Below, piece by piece: positions 33,401 to 41,861 of a stretch of DNA of 64,000 nt. Both the position numbers and the translations under genes were made by a program. The notes under the pieces were generated by a model. That model made no database searches. It was given only the letters and a program-made list of their open reading frames with translations, and was not told where the DNA came from. Position 1 is the stretch's first letter. Each line of letters opens with the position of its first letter. The DNA is from Kineococcus mangrovi (lineage in GTDB: Bacteria > Actinomycetota > Actinomycetes > Actinomycetales > Kineococcaceae), in NCBI RefSeq assembly GCF_041320705.1, contig NZ_JBGGTQ010000002.1:434001-498000 (forward strand), given 5' to 3'.

Positions 33401-34759
33401 GTGCGACCGGGCCCGGTCCTGGCCGCGCTGCTGGCCGCGACGTTCATGGCCACGGTCGACACCTCGATCGTCAACGTCGCCCTGCCCACGCTCGCCCGCG
33501 ACCTCGACGCCTCCGCCTCGGACACCGTCTGGGTGACGACCGCGTTCCTGCTCGCGGCCGGCTGCTGCATCCCCGCGACGGCCGCGCTGGGCGACCGGGT
33601 CGGACGCCGCCGGTTGTTCCTGCTCGGCGTGCCGCTGTTCACGCTCGCCTCCGTCGCGTGCGCGGCGGCCCCGACGTTGGAGCTGCTCATCGCGGCGCGC
33701 GTCGTGCAGGGCACGGCGTCCTCGCTCGTGCTGGCCGTCCCCATCCCCGTGTTCCGGCGGGTGGTCCCCCCCGAGCGCCTGGGCAGCGTGCTGGGGCTGA
33801 ACGCCATGACCGTGGCCCTGGGCACCTCGGCGGGCCCGGCGCTCGGCGGTCTCCTGCTGAGCGTGGCTCCCTGGCCGTGGCTGTTCCTCGTCAACGTGCC
33901 CGTCGGCGCGGTGGCGACGTTCCTGGGGTGGCGGTTCCTGCCGAGCGCGCCCGGCCGCGGGACGCGCTTCGACCTGCGCGGGTCGCTGCTCGTGGCCGCG
34001 GCCATCGCCGCGTTCCTGCTGGGGGTGCGGGGCCTGGGGGCCGCCTCGACGCTGCCGCTGTCGATCGCGCTGCTGCTCGTGGCGCTCGTGCTCGCCGCGC
34101 TGTTCGTGCGCGCCGAGCGCGCGACCGCGGAACCGGTGATCCCCCCGGGGCTGTTCACCCGGCCGTTCTCCCTGGCCGTCGTCACCGCGTCGTGCTCGTT
34201 CTTCGGCCAGGCGACCGCGTTCGTGGCGCTGCCGTTCCTGTTCCAGGTCTCCCTGGGCGACAGCGCGCTGCGGTCGGCGCTGCTGTTCACGCCGTGGCCG
34301 GCGGTCATCGTCGTGGTGGCGCCGCTGGCGGGCCGGGCGGCCGACCGGGTCTCCCCCACCCTGCTGGCGTTCGCCGGGCTCAGCGTGCTGGCCGGGGGTC
34401 TGGTCTCCCTCGCCCTGCTGCCCCCCGACGCCTCGACCCTCGACGTGCTCGTCCGGACCGGGGTCTGCGGGCTGGGGTTCGCCGTGTTCCAGTCCCCCAA
34501 CAACCGGGACATGATGTCCGCGGCGCCGCTGCGGCACGCCGCCTCCGCCGCCGGGGTCCTGAACCTCAACCGGACGGTCTCGCAGTCCACCGGGTCCGGC
34601 GCCGTGAGCGTGGTGTTCGTCGCGACCGGCCTCGCCGCGGGGTCGGCCGCCTCGCACGCCGACGCCGTGACGAGCGTGCTGCTCCTCGGCGCCGGGGTCG
34701 TGGCCGTCGGGGCCGTGCTGGCGGCGCTGCGCTCGCGACCGACCGGCCCCCGGGTCTGA
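33401..34759 (+). CDS. MFS transporter, DHA2 family
   Basis: A 452-residue drug-exporter-type MFS protein. DHA2 helix 1 reads MATVDTSIVNVALPTLARDL; motif A GDRVGRRRLFLLGVPL; motif C in LGTSAGPALGGLLL. It is shorter than the other two exporters here, with about 12-14 helices. GTG at 33401 lacks a Shine-Dalgarno; the same frame is open back to a CTG at 33371 behind AAGGACCACC, which could be the true start. Substrate unknown. Confidence 0.9.
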   Translation: MRPGPVLAALLAATFMATVDTSIVNVALPTLARDLDASASDTVWVTTAFLLAAGCCIPATAALGDRVGRRRLFLLGVPLFTLASVACAAAPTLELLIAARVVQGTASSLVLAVPIPVFRRVVPPERLGSVLGLNAMTVALGTSAGPALGGLLLSVAPWPWLFLVNVPVGAVATFLGWRFLPSAPGRGTRFDLRGSLLVAAAIAAFLLGVRGLGAASTLPLSIALLLVALVLAALFVRAERATAEPVIPPGLFTRPFSLAVVTASCSFFGQATAFVALPFLFQVSLGDSALRSALLFTPWPAVIVVVAPLAGRAADRVSPTLLAFAGLSVLAGGLVSLALLPPDASTLDVLVRTGVCGLGFAVFQSPNNRDMMSAAPLRHAASAAGVLNLNRTVSQSTGSGAVSVVFVATGLAAGSAASHADAVTSVLLLGAGVVAVGAVLAALRSRPTGPRV

Positions 34760-34788
34760 CCCCGTGGGCCGGCCCGGGCGCCGGGGCG

Positions 34789-36381
34789 TCAGACCGTGAA
34801 GGCCGCCACCAGCCGGTTCAGGTCGGCCGCGACGTGCGACACCTCCCCCGCCGTGGTCGCGGTGTGACCGGCGCTGGCGGTGGTCTGCTCGGCCGCCGCG
34901 GCGATCCCGCCGACGGCGGACGCGATCTGCCGGCTGCCCGCGGACACCTCGGTGACGTTGCGCACCATCTCGGCCGTCGTGGCCGACTGCTCCTCCACCG
35001 CGGCCGCGATGGTGGACTGCAGGCCGTCGATGCGGGCGATGACCTCGCCGATCTGCCCGATGGCCTCGGCCGCGGCGTGCGCGTCGGCCTGGGTCGCCGC
35101 CACGCGGGTGGTGATGTCCTCGGTCGCCCGGGCGGTCTGCTGGGCCAGCTCCTTGACCTCCCCGGCCACGACGGCGAACCCCTTGCCCATCTCCCCGGCC
35201 CGGGCGGCCTCGATGGTGGCGTTCAGAGCCAGCAGGTTGGTCTGCTCGGCGATCGTGGTGATGAGCTTGACGACGTCGCCGATCTCCCGGCTCGAGGCGG
35301 ACAGCCGGCCCAGCGTGGCGTGGGCGGTGTCGGCGGTGACCACGGCCGAGGCGGCCACGGCCGAGGCGTCGGCGGTCGAGGTGGCGATCTCGCGGATCGC
35401 CGCGCTCATCTGCTCCCCGGCAGCCGCCACGGTGGTGATGTTGGTCGAGATCTCCTCGGTGGCGTCGGCGACCTGCGTGGACTGCCCGGCCGCCTGCTGC
35501 GCGCCGGAGGACAGGTGCGTGGCGACCGCCGTCAGCTCCTCCGAGGACGACGACAGCGTCGCGGCGTTGGCGCTGACCTCGCGCATCAGCCCGGCCAGCC
35601 GCTCGACGGAGGTGTTGGTGGCCTGGGCCATCTGTCCCAGCTCGCACGTCGAGAGCACCCGGACGCGCTGGTCCAGGCGCCCCTCGGCCAGGCCCTTGAT
35701 GACCGGCACCACGAGCGAGAGCGGCACGGCGATGCTCTTGCCCAGCAGCACCGCGATGCCCGCCGCGAGCAGCAGCGCGGCCGCGCTCAGACCGATGAGG
35801 AGCGCCAGGGCCTGGTGGTAGGCCCGCTCGCCGGCGTCGGCGCTCGCCGCGCCCGCGGCCGCCTCGCCGTCGACCAGGGTCGCCAGGTCGGCGGAGACCG
35901 CGTCGCTCAGCGGGACGGTGGTCGTGGGGCGGGCGGCGGTGAACCCGGCGGTGTCACCGGCCAGCGCGAACCGCGAGAGCGTTTCGCGCGCCGAGCGCCA
36001 GGCCGCCAGGTGCTCCTCGAAGGCCGACCGCTGCGCGGCGGTGGAGCCGGGGCCGGAGGCGAGGTAGGCCTGCCACGCCTCGTCCACGACGCGGTCGTCG
36101 GCGGCGGTCTGCTCCTGCACCTGCGCCCGCGCGGCGTCGTCGGCGGCCAGGGCCAGGTCGGGCAGGTCCTTGTTGGACTGCTTGAACGCGGTGCCCACCC
36201 GGCCCAGGGCGTTGGCCGAGGCCACGGTCGAGGAGTGCATGTCGTGCAGGCGGTGCTGCGCGCCGCCCAGCTGCACCGCACCGATCGCACCGACGGCCAC
36301 GAGGAGCACGCAGACGACGGCGAAGCCGCTCAGCATCCGGGGGACGATGCGCATGTCGCAGAAGAACCTGACCAGGGGCAT
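34789..36381 (-). CDS. Methyl-accepting chemotaxis protein
   Basis: A 530-residue chemoreceptor. Helix 1 (residues 14-38), an extracellular four-helix-bundle sensor (about 40-190), helix 2 (about 192-215), HAMP, then the signalling hairpin with the near-invariant tip [19 protein letters not shown]. The C-terminus ends [11 protein letters not shown] with no CheR/CheB pentapeptide tether. ATG at 36379-36381; GCCGATTT lies 7 nt upstream on the same strand (36389-36396), resembling a sigma-28 minus-10. A second, closely similar receptor is at 60848. Ligand unknown. Confidence 0.95.
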   Translation of the reverse strand: MPLVRFFCDMRIVPRMLSGFAVVCVLLVAVGAIGAVQLGGAQHRLHDMHSSTVASANALGRVGTAFKQSNKDLPDLALAADDAARAQVQEQTAADDRVVDEAWQAYLASGPGSTAAQRSAFEEHLAAWRSARETLSRFALAGDTAGFTAARPTTTVPLSDAVSADLATLVDGEAAAGAASADAGERAYHQALALLIGLSAAALLLAAGIAVLLGKSIAVPLSLVVPVIKGLAEGRLDQRVRVLSTCELGQMAQATNTSVERLAGLMREVSANAATLSSSSEELTAVATHLSSGAQQAAGQSTQVADATEEISTNITTVAAAGEQMSAAIREIATSTADASAVAASAVVTADTAHATLGRLSASSREIGDVVKLITTIAEQTNLLALNATIEAARAGEMGKGFAVVAGEVKELAQQTARATEDITTRVAATQADAHAAAEAIGQIGEVIARIDGLQSTIAAAVEEQSATTAEMVRNVTEVSAGSRQIASAVGGIAAAAEQTTASAGHTATTAGEVSHVAADLNRLVAAFTV

Positions 36382-36388
36382 GTTCTAG

Positions 36389-36396
36389 AAATCGGC
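36389..36396 (-). promoter_or_regulatory. Possible sigma-28 minus-10 element before the chemoreceptor
   Basis: Minus strand GCCGATTT matches the sigma-28/WhiG minus-10 GCCGATAA at 6 of 8 positions, 7 nt before the ATG. The second chemoreceptor has GCCGATAC 6 nt before its start. No convincing minus-35 is visible for this copy. Confidence 0.45.
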
Positions 36397-36498
36397 AACC
36401 GGCGCCCGGACCTTCGCCCACCGGGGGGGGCCGAACGGAGAACGGTTCGACGACCGCCCCCGTCCCGGGCGGTCCGGCACGTCCGCTACAGATGGGGC

Positions 36499-37866
36499 AT
36501 GGGGCAGGACCGAGCACGACCGTGGCTGCGCAGCACCTCCACCGGGTACCGGAGACCGCCGGTCCGCGCGGTGCAGGAGGCCGGGCAGGGTCCCGAGGGC
36601 CTCGTCGGGTTCGTGCTGGCCGCCGTGCTGGTCGGGGCCCTGACGGGCCTGACGGCCGCCACGTTCCGCCTCGCCCTGACCGGGGCGGGTGGCTGGCGCG
36701 ACCGGCTCACCGACCTGGCCCGCGGTCACGGCGCCCTGGGCCTGCTGCTGCTCGTCGGCGGCGGGGCGGTGTGCACCGCCGCCGCCGCAGCCCTCGTGCG
36801 CCGGGTCGAACCGCACGCCGAGGGCAGCGGCATCCCCCACGTGGAGGCCGTCGTCGAGGGGCGTGCCGGGCCCGGGCGGTTCCGCATCCTGCCCGTGAAG
36901 TACGCCGGGGGGCTGCTGGCCATCGGCGGCGGCGGACTGGCCCTGGGCCGCGAAGGGCCCTCCGTGCAGATGGGCAGCTCGGTGGCCGTCCTCGTGTCCT
37001 CGGTCCTGCGGCGCTCGCGGGCCGACCTGCGGCTGCTGGTGGCCGCCGGTGCCGCGGCGGGGCTGGCCACCGCCTTCAACGCGCCCATCGCGGGGGGCGT
37101 GTTCGTCCTGGAGGAACTGCTGAAGTCCTTCCACCCGCGGGCCACGATCGCCACCCTCGTCGCCTCCGCCTCCGGCTTCGCGGTCGCCGCCCCGCTGGTG
37201 GGGGCGGCGCCCGACTTCCACGTCCCGCCCCTGGCGGACCCGCGGCTGTCCGGTGCCCCGTGGGTGCTGGCCGTGGGGGTGCTCACGGGCCTGCTCGGCG
37301 TCCTCTACAACCGCGCCGTCCTGACCGGCCTGCACCACGTCGACACGAGCCGCCGGCCCGCCGAGGTCCGGGCCGCGGTGATCGGCGCCGTCGTCGGCGT
37401 GGTCGCGTGGTGCGGGCCGCAGCTCGTCGGCGGCGGGGACGAGCTCACGCAGCAGGCCCTGCTGGGGCAGGGTGCCGTGCCCGTCCTGCTCGGGGTGCTG
37501 GCGCTGCGGTTCGCCCTCGGCGTGCTGTCCTACGCCGCCCTGACGCCGGGCGGGCTGTTCGCGCCCATGCTCGTGCTGGGGTCGCAGTGCGGCCTCGTCG
37601 TCGGCCTGGTGGCGGTCCAGGTGGCGCCGGGCAGCGCCCCCGAACCGGCGGCGCTCGCCCTCGTCGGGCTGGCCGCGTTCTTCACCGCCACCGTCCACGC
37701 CCCCGTCACCGGCCTCGTGCTCGCGACCGAGCTGACCGGCAGCACCAACCAGCTGTTCCCCATGCTCGGCGCCTGCGCCGTCGCGATGCTGGTGGCGGTC
37801 GTCCTGCGGTCCCGGCCGATCTACGACCTGCTCACCGACCGGGCCACGGCGCGCGCGGTGGCCTGA
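36499..37866 (+). CDS. ClC-family chloride/proton antiporter
   Basis: A 455-residue ClC protein. The ion-binding signatures are all visible: GSGIPHVEAVV, the gating glutamate in GREGPSVQMG, GGLFAPMLVLG, and a Tyr in RPIYDLL at the position of the central Tyr. The FNAPIAGGVFVLEELLKSF segment keeps the internal glutamate that marks H+ antiporters rather than channels. About 12-14 membrane segments. ATG at 36499. Likely used in acid or anion homeostasis. Divergent from the chemoreceptor gene, with 117 bp between starts. Confidence 0.95.
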   Translation: MGQDRARPWLRSTSTGYRRPPVRAVQEAGQGPEGLVGFVLAAVLVGALTGLTAATFRLALTGAGGWRDRLTDLARGHGALGLLLLVGGGAVCTAAAAALVRRVEPHAEGSGIPHVEAVVEGRAGPGRFRILPVKYAGGLLAIGGGGLALGREGPSVQMGSSVAVLVSSVLRRSRADLRLLVAAGAAAGLATAFNAPIAGGVFVLEELLKSFHPRATIATLVASASGFAVAAPLVGAAPDFHVPPLADPRLSGAPWVLAVGVLTGLLGVLYNRAVLTGLHHVDTSRRPAEVRAAVIGAVVGVVAWCGPQLVGGGDELTQQALLGQGAVPVLLGVLALRFALGVLSYAALTPGGLFAPMLVLGSQCGLVVGLVAVQVAPGSAPEPAALALVGLAAFFTATVHAPVTGLVLATELTGSTNQLFPMLGACAVAMLVAVVLRSRPIYDLLTDRATARAVA

Positions 37867-37894
37867 CCGGGCACGCCGGGCGCAGGGGGTCCGC

Positions 37895-37930
37895 GTCGCG
37901 GGTCACGTCGCGGGTCGCGTCGCGGGTCAC
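37895..37930. repeat. Tandem repeat, 12 bp x 3
   Basis: GTCGCGGGTCRC occurs three times in a row (37895-37906, 37907-37918, 37919-37930); one base alternates A, G, A. The last copy contains the stop codon of the minus-strand AI-2E-family gene, so unit gain or loss here could happen without harm to the protein. Confidence 0.85.
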
Positions 37931-39138
37931 TCGGGCGAGACGGGCTCCCGCTCCGGGACGGGCAGCGGGTCGGCCCGCCACCGCCGGGGCCGGCGCAGCC
38001 GCACCCCGCGGGGGTTGCCGGCGATGATCGGCAGCAGCCAGTGCGCGGAGCGGTCCGCGTCCACCATGACGGCCCGGACGAACAGGCTCAGCGGCACTGC
38101 GAGCAGCGCCCCCACCGCCCCGAGGGCGAAGCCCCACACCACGACGGACAGGAACGTCAGCGTCGTCGACAACCCGACGGCGCCCCCGACGATGCTGGGC
38201 TGGACCAGCCCCTGGATGACGACGTTGAGGACGGTGTAGGCGACCACCACCGCCAGGGCGTTCTCCGGCCCGTTCGCCAGCAGCGCCAGGAGCGCCGGCG
38301 GCGCCAGCCCGAGGAAGAACCCGATGTTCGCGACGTAGTTCGTCAGGAAGGACCACAGCCCCCACAGCAGCGGCAGCGGGACCGCGAGCCAGGACAGGAC
38401 GCCCACGTCGAGGACGGCCACGACGGCGCCGAAGACGGTCGAGACGACGATGAAGCGCCGGGTGCCGGCCGCGAACCCGACGAGGGCCGAGACGATGTCG
38501 GGGTGCGTCCACGTCGCCTGGGCCAGCAGGCGCGGGAACACCGCCGCGTCCAGGGCGAGGAAGAACATGAGGAACAGCAGGAAACCCAGGGTGGACAGAC
38601 CGGACCCGACCTGCATGAGGGCCGTCTCGGCCAGCCCCACGACGCGGCCGGTGTCCACCGAGGCCAGGGCCTGGGAGATCTGGGACTGACCGATGCCCAC
38701 CTGCTGGAGCAGGCGCAGACCGTCGATCTGCAGCTGCGCGAACCGCGGGGCGTAGCCGGGCAGGGTGGCGGCCAGCTGGTAGACCGACCAGGCGGCTGCC
38801 GCCCCGGCTCCCAGGAGGACCCCGTACAGCAGCAGCAGGACCACGACGTGGCCGACCCAGCCGGGCAGCCACCGCACGCGCTGCAACCGCGTCCGCACGG
38901 GGTGCACCACGACCACCAGGACGAGGGCCAGCACCACCGGCCCCAGGACGCTCGCGAACGCCCGCAGGCCCGCGACGACCGCGACGATCGCCGCCAGGCC
39001 CACGAGCAGCGTGACTCCGCGGGGCCAGCGGGTCGGCCCCGCGCGTCCCGACAGGTCCACCACGTGCTCTGGAACGCTCATCGACGACCCCGCTCCCCAC
39101 GGCACCCCGGAGTCCGCCGGCGGCGGTTCCGCGACCAT
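37927..39138 (-). CDS. AI-2E family transporter (TqsA/PerM-like)
   Basis: A 403-residue integral membrane protein with about 8 helices, in the order usual for the family: two N-terminal helix pairs (LRAFASVLGPVVLALVLVVV, VVLLLLYGVLLGAG), a soluble region, then FLLFLMFFLALDA, and the conserved ANIGFFLGLAPPALLALL, VVIQGLVQPSIVGGAVGLS and VVWGFALGAVGALLAVPLSL. The family exports autoinducer-2 or small solutes in some bacteria; many members act in ion extrusion. ATG at 39138; a later ATG at 39081 (MSVPEHVVDLSG) with a GGGGAG upstream is also good. No quorum-sensing gene is nearby. Confidence 0.92.
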   Translation of the reverse strand: MVAEPPPADSGVPWGAGSSMSVPEHVVDLSGRAGPTRWPRGVTLLVGLAAIVAVVAGLRAFASVLGPVVLALVLVVVVHPVRTRLQRVRWLPGWVGHVVVLLLLYGVLLGAGAAAAWSVYQLAATLPGYAPRFAQLQIDGLRLLQQVGIGQSQISQALASVDTGRVVGLAETALMQVGSGLSTLGFLLFLMFFLALDAAVFPRLLAQATWTHPDIVSALVGFAAGTRRFIVVSTVFGAVVAVLDVGVLSWLAVPLPLLWGLWSFLTNYVANIGFFLGLAPPALLALLANGPENALAVVVAYTVLNVVIQGLVQPSIVGGAVGLSTTLTFLSVVVWGFALGAVGALLAVPLSLFVRAVMVDADRSAHWLLPIIAGNPRGVRLRRPRRWRADPLPVPEREPVSPE

Positions 39139-39187
39139 GGTGCCGTCGCCGGACCGCGGCGCACCCCCGTTGGCGGGGTGAGCGGGG

Positions 39188-40318
39188 TCAGACGTCGATC
39201 TCGACGTCCCCCAGCGGCCGGCTGCAGCAGATGAGCACCTTGCCCGCGGCGATCTCGCGGGGCCGGATGCCGCCGTTGTGCTGCATGTCCACCTCCCCGG
39301 ACAGCAGCACCGTCTTGCAGGTGCCGCACATCCCCTGGCTGCACGAGCTCGGCGGCGACACGCCGGCCCGGAACGCGGCGTCGAGGATGAACTCGCCGGG
39401 GGCGCAGGGGAAGGTGCGGCCCGACTTCGCCATCGAGACCGTGAACGTGTCCGTCTCGGCCGGGGAGGGGACCTCCGCGGTGAACGACTCCATCCCGACC
39501 GGGTCGGTCTCGACGAGGGCCGCCTTCGGCAGCGACTCGAACACGTAGGTCTCCTCGTGGTGGTGGGTGAGGTCGAACCCCACCTCGCCGAGGATGTCCC
39601 GGACCGAGGCCATGTAGCCCTCGGGCCCGCAGACGAACACCTCCCGCTCGCCCAGGTCGGGGGCGATCTCCTGCAGCACCTCGCGGGTCAGCCGCCCCTT
39701 CCACCCCCACCACTCCTGACCGGGACTGTCGTGGCTGCACACCTGCACGACGTTCACCGTCGGGAACTGGGTGGGCATCCCGAGCAGCTCGGGCCGGAAG
39801 ATGATGTCGGCCGGGCTGTGCGCGGAGTGGACGAACACCACGTCGACGTCGGAGCCGAGGTCGACGAGCGTGCGGGCCATCGACATCAGCGGGGTGACCC
39901 CCGAGCCCGCGGACAGGAACAGGTACTTGTTCGCCGGGTGGTGGACCATGCTGAACGCCCCCAGCGGGGGGGCCGCCGTGACGCGGTCCCCCACGGCCAG
40001 GTTGTCGTGCAGCCAGTTCGAGACGAGCCCACCGGGTTTGCGCTTGACCGTGATCGCCAGCCGGTGCGGCCGGGTCGGCGGGGAGGAGATCGTGTACGAG
40101 CGCTCCACGTGCCGGCCGTCGAGGTCCAGGTGCAGGGTGATGAACTGACCCGGGTCGAAGTGGAAGACGTGGGGGCCGGCGGGCTCGAACCAGAACGTCT
40201 TGACGTCGTGGGTGATCTCGCGGACGCCGCCGCAGACCAGCTCGGCGAGGTCGACGTCATCGCCCCAGGCCGTGATCTCCCCGGGGTGCGGGACGCCCTG
40301 GGTGTCCGTGATCGTCAC
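39188..40318 (-). CDS. Ferredoxin reductase-like hybrid (FAD/NAD domain plus 2Fe-2S), GbcB-type
   Basis: Electron-transfer partner of the Rieske oxygenase encoded immediately upstream. 376 residues: FAD domain (HVERSYTISSPPTRPHRLAI), NAD domain (YLFLSAGSGVTPLMSMARTL, VFVCGPEGYMASVRDIL) and a C-terminal plant-type ferredoxin with CSQGMCGTC and the fourth Cys in LICCSRP. This order (reductase then ferredoxin) is that of GbcB/CntB-like proteins, which feed Rieske oxygenases acting on betaine, choline-like or carnitine substrates. GTG at 40318 overlaps the oxygenase stop (GTGA), so the subunits are translationally coupled. Confidence 0.93.
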   Translation of the reverse strand: MTITDTQGVPHPGEITAWGDDVDLAELVCGGVREITHDVKTFWFEPAGPHVFHFDPGQFITLHLDLDGRHVERSYTISSPPTRPHRLAITVKRKPGGLVSNWLHDNLAVGDRVTAAPPLGAFSMVHHPANKYLFLSAGSGVTPLMSMARTLVDLGSDVDVVFVHSAHSPADIIFRPELLGMPTQFPTVNVVQVCSHDSPGQEWWGWKGRLTREVLQEIAPDLGEREVFVCGPEGYMASVRDILGEVGFDLTHHHEETYVFESLPKAALVETDPVGMESFTAEVPSPAETDTFTVSMAKSGRTFPCAPGEFILDAAFRAGVSPPSSCSQGMCGTCKTVLLSGEVDMQHNGGIRPREIAAGKVLICCSRPLGDVEIDV

Positions 40319-41598
40319 GCGATCGCCTCGCGCAGCCGCGTCACGTACCAGTTCACGAAGGCCTCGACGTCGTCCTCCACCATCGAGTACGGACCGGGGA
40401 CGTACCCGGGGTTGGTGCACCCCACCTGGGTCCCGGCCACCAGGGCCCGGTCCTGGTCGTTCGTCGCCCGCCACACCATCGTCAGGGCGTCGAGGTCGTA
40501 GTCGACGCCCTCGACCGCGTCCGGGTGCACCAGCCACGTCGTGCGCAGCGTGCTCGTCCCCGTCGAGGTCGGCAGCACGGAGAACACCACGGCGTGGTCG
40601 GACAGCAGGTGGAACCACGAGTTCGGCTGCATGTGCAGCGAGAGGTCCCCGAACGCGGCGTCCTTGACCGACCCCAGGAGCTTGGAGCACACCGCACCCC
40701 CGTTGGGGGCGAAGGACTTGCCCTCCCCGTCCAGCGGGAGGTGGGAGAGCTGGAACCCGACCTGACGGGTGTCCAGCTCGCGGTGGTCGCGCACCGGCAG
40801 GCCGTGGTCGGCCCGCACCTTGGCCAGCGCGTCACCGGCCTTGACGTAGCGGTCGTACAGCGGCTTCAGACGCGGCGTGATGTCCTCGGCCTCGTAGGCG
40901 AAGAGCGGGAAGTAGGCGGTGATGAGCTCCGGGTGCCCGTCGCAGTGGTAGCACTCGCGGTTGTTCTCCATGACGAGCTTCCAGTTGCCGGCCTCGGGCA
41001 GGTCGTACGTCACGGCGACCTTGGCCTTGTCGAGCTCGTAGGGGCGCAGGTGCGGCTCGATCACCTCGGCCACCGCGTCGAAGTCCTCGGGGGCGTCCTG
41101 GGCGAGGCAGATGAAGACCAGACCGGCGAGGTTGCGCACGTGCACCGAGCGCAGCGAGAAGCACGACTTGTCGAACGTCGGGGGCTGGGACTCGGCGAAC
41201 ATCAGCTTGCCGTCCACCCCGTAGGTCCACCGGTGGTAGGGGCACACGATGTTCCCGACGGAGCCCTGCCGCTCCGGCAGCAACCGGGAACCGCGGTGGC
41301 GGCACACGTTGTGGAACGCCTGCACCTGCTCGTCGTCGTCGCGGACGAGGATCACCGACCAGGCACCGACCTCGACCGTCACGAAGTCCCCGGGCTCGGG
41401 GATCTCGGCCGCCGCCGCCACGAAGATCCAGTTCTGCCCGAAGACGACGTCCAGGTCGCGTTCGTACACCTCCTGCGAGGTGTAGAAGGGCGCTTCCAGG
41501 CTCTGGCCCGGCACGCGCCGGCGCACCAGGTCGTCGACGTCCTCCCGGACTTCCCGGGCCTGGTGGGGACCGCCGGGGGCGACGGTGTGAGCGGTCAT
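40315..41598 (-). CDS. Rieske-type oxygenase alpha subunit, GbcA/betaine demethylase-like
   Basis: A 427-residue aromatic-ring-hydroxylating-type monooxygenase. The Rieske centre is CRHRGSRLLPERQGS to CPYH; the mononuclear iron ligands lie in ENNRECYHCDGHPELI and the later Asp. With a reductase of GbcB type and a BCCT carrier beside it, the best reading is demethylation of glycine betaine to dimethylglycine; stachydrine, carnitine or choline oxygenases are close alternatives. ATG at 41596-41598. Two IclR-like palindromes lie 42-77 bp upstream, so substrate-controlled transcription is likely. Confidence 0.9.
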   Translation of the reverse strand: MTAHTVAPGGPHQAREVREDVDDLVRRRVPGQSLEAPFYTSQEVYERDLDVVFGQNWIFVAAAAEIPEPGDFVTVEVGAWSVILVRDDDEQVQAFHNVCRHRGSRLLPERQGSVGNIVCPYHRWTYGVDGKLMFAESQPPTFDKSCFSLRSVHVRNLAGLVFICLAQDAPEDFDAVAEVIEPHLRPYELDKAKVAVTYDLPEAGNWKLVMENNRECYHCDGHPELITAYFPLFAYEAEDITPRLKPLYDRYVKAGDALAKVRADHGLPVRDHRELDTRQVGFQLSHLPLDGEGKSFAPNGGAVCSKLLGSVKDAAFGDLSLHMQPNSWFHLLSDHAVVFSVLPTSTGTSTLRTTWLVHPDAVEGVDYDLDALTMVWRATNDQDRALVAGTQVGCTNPGYVPGPYSMVEDDVEAFVNWYVTRLREAIA

Positions 41599-41639
41599 GC
41601 TGCGCTCCCTCTCGGGGGGGGGGTGATCGTGGGCGGGGT

Positions 41640-41675
41640 GTTCCGCATCACGGAACCGGTGCCTCATCGCGGAAC
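41640..41675. promoter_or_regulatory. Two IclR-like operators before the Rieske oxygenase
   Basis: GTTCCG-catca-CGGAAC at 41640-41656 is a perfect 17-bp dyad; GTGCCT-catcg-CGGAAC at 41659-41675 is an imperfect second copy 19 bp away. They fit an IclR-family dimer pair. The same GTTSCG-N5-CGSAAC layout recurs at 43570-43586, and an IclR gene lies at 45597-46370. Confidence 0.7.
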
Positions 41676-41861
41676 GAGTCTGGAACCCCGGGGAAGGCCG
41701 TGTCAAGCACGACGCGAACCGTGGTTCCGGGACGAGCGGATCGGCTGGAACCGACGCTCCCCCAAAGGGTTGCGCCGCCGCGCCGGACCCGTTGGGAGAC
41801 GGCGCGACGACCCGCGCCACGCCGCGGGGCGCGGGGCGGGTCGTCGTGGTCGGAGGGGTCC

